Source: Isoetes taiwanensis (Eukaryota; Streptophyta; Lycopodiopsida; Isoetales; Isoetaceae). Taken from it: 64,000 nucleotides of DNA. Under the pieces are notes generated by a model, which did no database searches, was not told the origin of the DNA, and saw only the letters and a program-made list of their open reading frames with translations. A program made the translations under genes and the position numbers. Shown piece after piece: positions 57,462-64,000 of this stretch; within the stretch, counting starts at the first letter, position 1; each line of letters starts with the position of its first letter. Location: assembly GCA_021234155.1 (NCBI GenBank), contig JAJEKV010000102.1:2040456-2104455 (forward strand). Direction: 5' to 3'.

Positions 57462-59725
57462 TTTTTTTTTTTTTTGAAGAACTGTGTCATCAATATATTA
57501 AAAGAATGGTAATGTTACAAAGCAAGTGAGGAGGAAGGAGAACTGCCCCAAAGAGATAGCGATACCTCGACACTCCACAACAAACTCACGTAAAAACCGC
57601 AAATCCCCATCACCAGACAAACCGACCATCACCATCTACAACACCCAAGAAGTCCCGGGCCAAATGGCAAACTTCCGCTCTACTATTCCCGGAACACCGT
57701 AAAGCTTTGAAATAGCTTGTACCGAAGTCGAGGAATCGAGAGGTCGCAGTCACTTTAATCCCCCGAAAGATCCACAACCGCCGCCCCTAAATCAACCACA
57801 CCAACCAAGCCACGACAGATGCAAGGCTTTGTCGCCGCAAGAGCGGCCAAGCACCAGATACACATGAAGCGAAGAATCACGGCTAGTCAATCTCACCCAA
57901 ACAGAGCCCTAACCCAATCCCAGTACCGCAAGTGAGGGCATAAAACCGCACAATGCTCCACGCCTCTCACGATGAAGGCCACAACAAGGGCAGAGAGGGC
58001 TCACACCCGGCCTAAACCGACTCACAAGGGCATTCACCCTGATACAATCTGCACCACCGCCACGTATAACCCTAACCTTCGGTGGGGGAAGTGAGCTCCA
58101 TGTCCACGTCCAAACCGAGCGCCATCGAGAACCCGGAAGCTGCAGAGACCACTTGCCTGAAGGGGGCAGTGTGTCATGAATAGCCAGCACCCGGTAAGAA
58201 GACCGCACAAAGCAAGAAGACACAACATCCGGATGAACCTTCCAAACCTGCACCACCACATCATCCTGAGGGACTATAGGTATGTGTAGCGGAATACTCC
58301 CCGCCACGTGCTCCCAGATAGCCCGGTCACTGCCCCTCAGGCGAAAGCGAGCTCGAAAGAACTCCCACGAAGCTAGCTGACCACCCCAATACCAATCCTC
58401 CAAGGTGAGCACAGCAGCTCGCCTCCAACGGGCCTGCGTCCGAGCATGCACAGTGGCAGCCAAGGGCAAGTGCGCAGGGGGTAGAGGAACCCACAAGAAA
58501 GGAGAAGAGTGGTGATAAACTGAGGCATAATCTAGCTGGAAGAGCACACGCACATGATCCCAAGCCCGCAACACTCCTGTGAGAAAAGGGGATGCATGTG
58601 GGAAAGGCCGGAGACCATACAACAAAGGCCTGTGGCAACTCCACATGCAATGCAGACGGCTCCCAAACGCCACACAATGGCTAAGAGATCGCAACAACAA
58701 CGCCAAGCACCAGAGAAGATGCTCCATCCCTCGCAATGCTCCAAACAAACTTGAGACCAACACCTTACTATGCAAATACCAAATCCGTAATGGCCAAGCC
58801 CCCATCCTCTCGGGGGCGGAGACACTTCCACCAAGCCACTTTAACAACCGCCCCTTCATCATCCCCACCCCACACAAAATTTCGAACAATCTTATCCAAA
58901 GCCTGTATCTTACCCTCAGGAGCTAGCATCGCAGATGCTGTATACACATGAGTGCTACAAAGTACTGACTTGGCAATAGTGATCCTACCTGCCATGGACA
59001 ACTTGCTACCCTTCCACCAATTGAGGTGTTTCTGCAACCCCTGCAAAATCTCATCCCACACCCTCCCCATGGAAACATCCCCTCCAAAGGGAATACCCAG
59101 CAGCTTAGTACACACATTACCTGGAAGCACCTTCCAAGGGAATAGAGCCAAACAAGGGGGAGGCGGAGTCAGCTGGGCCCATAATGCGGAGCACTTACCC
59201 CAATTCAGAAGAATGCCTGAGGCCAAGGAGAAAGTATCTAACAAACCCTTCACATTCCGCAAATTCCTCTCTTCTGCCACCAAGAAGAGGAAAGTGTCAT
59301 CGGCAAACTGGTTAATAATCTGCTGGCTACCATCCTGCATCCGAAGCCCATCCACCACTCCCTCCTCCACTGCAGCCAAAAACAAATGAGACAGTGCCTC
59401 CGCCACAATCGTAAACAAAAATGGCGCCAAAGGGCACCCCCCGGCGCACCCTCTCGCCTAAGGAGAAAAAAGGCGGAGGGTTCACCCCGCACACCACCGT
59501 AGCCTGCGGCTTTCACCTATGCGACTTCATGGATGCCTCTCAGAAGCGTGGACCACAACCCAATGCTAACATCATGGCAGACAAGAACTCCCAACGGACA
59601 CTATCGTAAGCTTTGGCAAAGTCAAGCTTAAGATAGGCAATGTCTTGACCTGTTCTTCTGGCCCAATAGAGGCCCTCATAAGCTGCAGCAACATTAGTCA
59701 AAATGTTCCTCCCAGGGACAAACCC
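57462..59725 (-). mobile_element. LINE-C: 5'-truncated L1-type LINE
   Basis: The copy has a 14-bp target duplication ATCTGTGCTCATTT (57448-57461 and 59726-59739) and a poly-A tail (T run on the plus strand ending at 57475). It starts inside RT at GFVPGRNILTNV, then LKLDFAKAYDSVRWEFL. After a frameshift it reads GCPLAPFLFTIVAEALSHLF, then the catalytic FADDT (about 59293-59307), LNWGKCSALWA, and the zf-RVT region LPPPKVRV ... VSPLCPCC. The tail of the protein is in 57909-58290. At least two frameshifts inactivate it. Plant L1 elements of this kind encode endonuclease and RT for target-primed copying. Its poly-A tail sets it apart from LINE-A and LINE-B. Confidence 0.92.
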
Positions 59726-59739
59726 ATCTGTGCTCATTT

Positions 59740-60458
59740 ATTTGTTACCCTGCAATTAGAGATTTCGTACTTTTTGTTAAGAGTTAGATTTGTGGAATCG
59801 TAGCATCTCTAGATGGTTTAATGAGTGTGAGACCTTAATTTAACTGAAGAATTCTTGTAATATGCTTTGGAGAATTAAAAAGGTTTGGATCATTGATGAG
59901 AAGTACTGGGGAGTGGTCCACAGTAAAAGAGCTATTGGCAAAGCTATGTAAATATTCCAATGTAGCCCAATAATATAAGGGCAAGGGAAAATAATATTCT
60001 AGAATGGGACTCGCATGAAACCGACTTAGACTTGCTTCTCATTCATCTCAGCAGATTTTCTACAATGGTGGATAGTGGGTAGCCGCACACATGCGAACTA
60101 CCCATAAAAAATAAAGGGAAAATCCAATTATATCATTTGGACCCCAACAAAATACAATGCTAATAGAGATCAGGGCTAGTGTACTGCAAAAGCTTATCAC
60201 CGGATTAAAAACCCGCCCTTTTCGGTTTTCGAGGAAAAACCTAGTGATAAGCCTTCGCAAGGGGCTTGGACAAACGTAAAGGCATAAAAATCGCTCCCAA
60301 AACCCACGAATGGAAAAGTCGGCAAAACAGATGCCGCGCTAACCCAGACGCACATCACCAACAAAACAACAAGACAAACCAAACCTCCCAGTGGAGGGGT
60401 TGATTACGCTACCGTGCCACGCGATAAAAATACAATAACAAAGAAGGGGGGGGGGTGG
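59740..60458. other. Intergenic sequence right of LINE-C
   Basis: No gene is recognised. Small palindromes are present (GGGTAG...CTACCC near 60070-60100, and GCTTATCAC...GTGATAAGC near 60192-60255). ATTCTAGAATGGGACTCG near 59997 recurs at about 60650. Confidence 0.5.
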
Positions 60459-60665
60459 GTTCAAAGAGAATAAGGTAATCACGAGAGAGAAGAGGAAGCG
60501 CCGATGAGAAGTCGGGGCGTAAACGCCGCCTAAAATAGCGAACTCCCAACCAGAATCCGGACATGCGCCGCCCGCATGCATGCAAAATGCATGCTCGCCC
60601 CATTCTAGAATGGCGATCCGATGTCTCTCGGATCGATGAGATTCTAGAATGGGACTCGTGATGAA
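60459..60665. repeat. Direct repeat, copy 1 (about 205 bp)
   Basis: The repeat runs from TTCAAAGAGAATAAGGTAA to ATCGATGAGATTCTAGAAT and matches 60824-61012. It contains CGATGAGAAGTCGGGGCG, a GCATGCATGC core and CCATTCTAGAATGGCGATCC. Differences between the copies are mainly one- to four-base indels at GC-rich points. Confidence 0.88.
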
Positions 60666-60823
60666 ACCAACAAACCGCCTCGGATACCAAAGGACTTCCT
60701 TAACAAACTAGGATCGAGGACCTAAGGTCACGGATGAAGGCTAAAGGCGAGAACGGACAACATGAAAAACGCCAATTAATTGGCCAAACCAGTGCGGAAG
60801 AAGCCCCTCCCCCCCTCGAAACA

Positions 60824-61012
60824 ATTCAAAAGAGAATAAGGTAAAGCTGAGAGAGAAGAGGAAGCGCCCGATGAGAAGTCGGGCGTAAACGCCTAAAATA
60901 GCGAACTCCCAACCAGAACGGACATGCGCCGCCCGCATGCATGCAAAACATGCATGCTCGTCCCATTCTAGAATGGCGATCCGATGTCTCCGATCGATGA
61001 GATTTCTGAAGG
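60824..61012. repeat. Direct repeat, copy 2 (about 190 bp)
   Basis: Homologous to 60459-60665, spaced about 364 bp start to start. CCCGATGAGAAGTCGGGC is a clean hairpin here (stem CCCGA/TCGGG). The pair might be terminal repeats of a small decayed element, but no primer site or target duplication is seen. Confidence 0.85.
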
Positions 61013-61665
61013 AGACCATTACCGAAATATCTACCAAGAAGCTAGGTTTTATTTAAAGGAGACTGTGACGTTCATTCAAATGAAGAAGCAACAGATATAT
61101 TTAGTTGGGTCATGGCAATAATTAAGGAAAGGGCATACACTATCAAAAGGACACATTATAAAGGCCTTTACCATTTGAAAAAGAAACCATCGAAACTATA
61201 CAAGGGCAGCGACCAACTGTTCCGGAGTACTCGACCAACAATCATTGTAGCTATGTCCAAAATCTATTGTATAAGAGGATCGTCTTAGGAAGAGTTATTC
61301 TAACCATTTTCGGCGGTGTCGACCAATTTCAGAGGAAGAAGGCAAGTCGGCTATCCAACCAGAGGACCCGCAACCATTGCTAAAGACTTTGGACCTTCCA
61401 AAGAATCAAGCTAATGATCCTCTTCCTAAGCCAGTCTTAAGCCAGTGTAAATTCCCCTTATCAAAGACTATGGTTAAGTGGTGATAACCTATTGCCAGTT
61501 ACCGGTTATAGTTTTGCTAATATAGCCTTTTGGAGGTGGAGCCAGTTGAGCGGTTAAGTATTATATCATGGCAATTATCCAAATATGATCCAGATTATCC
61601 AGCACTTTATTGTTTGCCAGTATAAGATTTGTTATTATAAGTGCCCAAATTCCCTCAATCATACA
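61013..61665 (+). repeat. Probable 5' LTR of a DUF4283-gag element
   Basis: The right edge ends AATCATACA at 61665, two bases from a primer-binding site, so an LTR end is likely there. The left edge is uncertain, and TGTGACGTTC at about 61064 is one candidate. No partner LTR lies in the window. Confidence 0.5.
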
Positions 61666-61667
61666 AT

Positions 61668-61680
61668 TGGTATCAGAGCT
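61668..61680 (+). other. Primer-binding site, initiator tRNA-Met
   Basis: TGGTATCAGAGCT directly follows the probable LTR and marks a plus-oriented LTR retrotransposon. Confidence 0.85.
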
Positions 61681-61957
61681 CAATTTTGGTGTTTACAAAC
61701 GAAGTTGTATGTGCTATAGGTGGTTTGGACTTCGCAGTACAGCGTAAATAGATGTGTAAAGGCAAAGCAGAAATCTACCTATCCCTAAGACTATATTTCA
61801 ATGCAGTTGAAGAAGATTTTTGTTCCTTGGTCATGAGATTATTCCATTACTGAAGCAACACTACTGAAGATGCGATAGAAGGTTACTCATTGCATCATAT
61901 TTCAGCACCTCTAGCTATGTCGGATTGCAGCACTTCCGTTTCGGTCTCCACCCTGGT

Positions 61958-63308
61958 ATGTTTTCTTCATGTGCTTTACCTTCTGAGGTAAGCTCTCTTA
62001 TTTTGAATAGCTCCAACTTTGTTGTATCCGGGGTCTCTTCTGTTCCTATTAATGCCTCAATTGGCCTCCAATTGCCAGCAAACTCTCGGCTTAATCCTTT
62101 AGCTCTTGATGGTGTACCTTCTGCCTCATTTTCTGGTCTACAACAATTTCCTCCTCTTCCTTCATCTCAGTTTGTTCTTGCTTCTTCCAACCCCTCCTTG
62201 CATCCTGGTTCTGGAACTCCTAGTGGTGTAACTCCAATGCATGCTGCTTCTTCTATGCCAGCAAGTGCTTCTACTACTCCTGCTGTTGGGACATCAACTA
62301 ATCTCGGCTTTCGTGCTCCTCATACACGCTTCAGTGATTGGATTAAGTGGGATATGTCTTCCAGTGTTAGAAGTGCCCGGGTCTCTGCCGCTATGAATAT
62401 TTTGGTTGCAAATAATAAACGCGATGTCTCGGCATACTTGAAGGAGTTGCAATCTATGGCTGATCATATGGATGTTCAGTTACCTTCTGAGGATGTTTTT
62501 TATGAGCCGGATCAGTGTGCTATTATGTTTGCTAATGCTGGTGAACCTGTGATTGCAATTGATCATAACTCACATTTGCAATGTGTTCGAATTTGGTTTC
62601 TCATGCGGTTGTATGTCATTTCACGGGGCAGTTCCTTGATCTCTGTATGATGGGTTTTTGGTTTTACAGCATCTCCAAAGGCTAAAGTTGCCTACTTTTG
62701 AGTCCTTGAAAGTTCTTGACAAAAAGAATAATTTTTTCTTTATCATGTTTGATTCTCCTGTTCCTGTGGATAAGCTTGTAGAGCGTGGAGTAGAGCCCTT
62801 ATTGGGAAACTATCTGCTATATCAAGCTTATACACCTGGTTTTGCACCTAATAATTCAAGTGCTCTCCGCATGCCTTGTTGGTTTGCTTTGGAAGACTTT
62901 CCAATTGAAATGCAAGTTCCCGAGTTCATGGTGGCTATTGCTAACGGTCTGGAGTTGCATCTTGCCCGCTCTATTGTCAATGGTCCTCGCATTTGTGTAT
63001 CTCTGCCTATTTCGGCTTTTGAGCAGAAGTTCAATGATCTGCTTCGAAAAGTTTACCAGAATGGCCCTACTAATAATGAAGTTCGGACACGATTTGCAAG
63101 GGCATTTGTATGGCAGAACACCCCCAAAGCTTTGGCTGATCCAGAAAATTATAAGGTGAATTGGGCATCTCTGGCTGCAGATTCTCATAGATATTCTATA
63201 GTTCACAAAAGTAAGGAAGAAGTTAACTGTTTTGATGTTAACTTGAATGTAATTATGAATCACATTAGAAGTCTTTTCGATATGAGTAAGAAAGTCAAGA
63301 AGATATAA
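61958..63308 (+). pseudogene. DUF4283-like gag protein of an LTR element (frameshifted)
   Basis: The first frame (61958-62650) has a long Ser/Pro/Ala-rich N-terminal half. It is followed by FRAPHTRFSDWIKW and a helical stretch (LVANNKRDVSAYLKELQSMADH). After frameshifts near 62590 and 62645 the second frame reads DKKNNFFFIMFDSPVPVDKL, LLGNYLLYQAYTPGFAPNN, MPCWFALEDFPIEMQVPEF and ANGLELHLARSIVNGPRICVSLPI. This order matches DUF4283 followed by the G-x-x-L...R-x-C-V segment seen in many plant retroelement gag-like proteins. It probably binds RNA. An ATG at 61917 in another frame (MSDCSTSVSVS) could be the original start. Homology is by pattern only. Confidence 0.6.
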
Positions 63309-63704
63309 CTATTAAAAAAGCAAATTTGTTAAGGCTAGAAGGGAGCTATGAACTGTCTTGATGCTACATGCAAGCCGTTATACACACGGATATCCAAGAA
63401 GAAAAAAAGCTATTAAGCTTATCGGTCTTGATTTACCTAACAATTCGGCTTTGGTGGAGTATTTGAAGAAGGAGGAAGAAAATCTGATGGCCATGCTTTC
63501 GCCACCATTGGGAGTGCTAGTATATCCAAAAAGCGTAGTTGAAGGAGGAAATAACGCCTTTGGAAGTTAATATAGAAGCTTATGGTCATAGGATGACTTT
63601 CCGGCATGCAAAGTGCAAACATATTACCGCTTTGCGGTTGCTCATCGAGGTAAGAAGGTTTTGAATGTTCATATGGGTATTTATGATCCGCCTGTGAGAT
63701 CAGT
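63309..63704 (+). mobile_element. Continuation of the DUF4283-gag element interior
   Basis: The frame is broken here. A 70-codon stretch (63358-63570) is open and Lys-rich at its start (YPRRKKAIKLIGLD). No motif is recognised. Confidence 0.4.
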
Positions 63705-63707
63705 TTG

Positions 63708-63902
63708 CTGAAAAGATGTGAAGGTTGTGGTTTATCTTTTAGCTCGGATTATAGTTTTTTTATCAAGTTATCATGTGACCATAAGTTCCATGTGTGTTGC
63801 TTTGGTTACGCTTTTGGACACTATGCATTGTACGGTGGCGGGTTGTGGCATAGAAGTACCGTGAGAAGCTACAAGAAGAACTTGGCTACTTCAAGTCGAT
63901 GA
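63708..63902 (+). pseudogene. RING-H2-like Cys/His motif in the element
   Basis: KRCEGCGLSFSSDYSFF followed by IKLSCDHKFHVCC gives C-x2-C-x15-C-x-H-x2-H-x2-C, the first six ligands of a RING-H2 pattern. A Tyr/Gly-rich tail (GHYALYGGGLWHR) follows, and the last Cys pair is missing or frameshifted. The frame has no ATG nearby and probably belongs to the gag-like polyprotein. It could be a zinc-binding nucleic-acid domain and not a ubiquitin ligase. The element continues past the window. Confidence 0.45.
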
Positions 63903-64000
63903 ACATGAAATATCCGAGGAGAATGAATCTTGATTCGAGATGTGAAAGTGACAAAGGTTAAGAAAAAACCCAGTGAAGGTTGAGAAGGCCGAGGATTCTA

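Overview
This window is nuclear DNA from a land plant. Three things point that way: an intronless nuclear gene for plastid ribosomal protein uS9 with a transit peptide, a large PLS-type pentatricopeptide repeat (PPR) gene, and plant-type LTR retrotransposons primed by initiator tRNA-Met. The PPR repeat style (repeated DMYAKCGSLEEA blocks, LKACA helices) and the heavy repeat load suggest a fern or another seed-free vascular plant. That placement is inference from sequence style, not from a search.

Most of the window is mobile DNA, and it can be read as a nested stack. A LINE (LINE-A, plus strand) begins near 4975 and ends in a TTCC tail at 35193. It is split twice. A Ty1-copia element (5477-16165, minus strand, target duplication CTTGC) sits inside its endonuclease domain and is itself split by a Helitron (7073-12132) that landed in the YxDD box of the copia reverse transcriptase. 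A second LTR element with 1.57-kb LTRs (16905-32650, target duplication GCGGA) has a largely non-coding interior. It carries a Helitron-like element (19115-24892) full of 110-bp tandem repeats, GA tracts and tRNA-like modules, plus further tRNA-like (SINE-like) sequences. A 5'-truncated sister copy, LINE-B (35552-37607), follows.

At the left edge (1-4974) lie fragments of an LTR family with unusually short LTRs (about 190 bp), the 3' stub of another LINE of the same family, a 1.1-kb array based on GCATGC, and a decayed copia gag/protease fragment. From 39111 to 49145 is a complete minus-strand Ty3-gypsy element (probable chromovirus, target duplication ATAGG). It ends about 226 bp upstream of the plastid uS9 gene.

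The gene island is 49.3-55.7 kb: uS9 (plus, 49372-50067), a PPR gene (minus, 52820-55222) and, upstream of the PPR start, a 127-nt foldback with 50-nt arms (55584-55710) that could be a MIRNA-like or MITE-like locus. Beyond it are a second GCATGC/TGCG tract, a 5'-truncated L1-type LINE with a 14-bp target duplication (57448-59739), a pair of about 200-bp direct repeats, and the 5' part of another LTR element. That last element encodes a DUF4283-like gag protein followed by a RING-H2-like cysteine/histidine motif and runs off the right edge.

Only uS9 and the PPR gene look like functional host genes. All retroelement reading frames are broken by nonsense changes, frameshifts or insertions. Some of the small indels in GC-rich parts may be long-read consensus errors.
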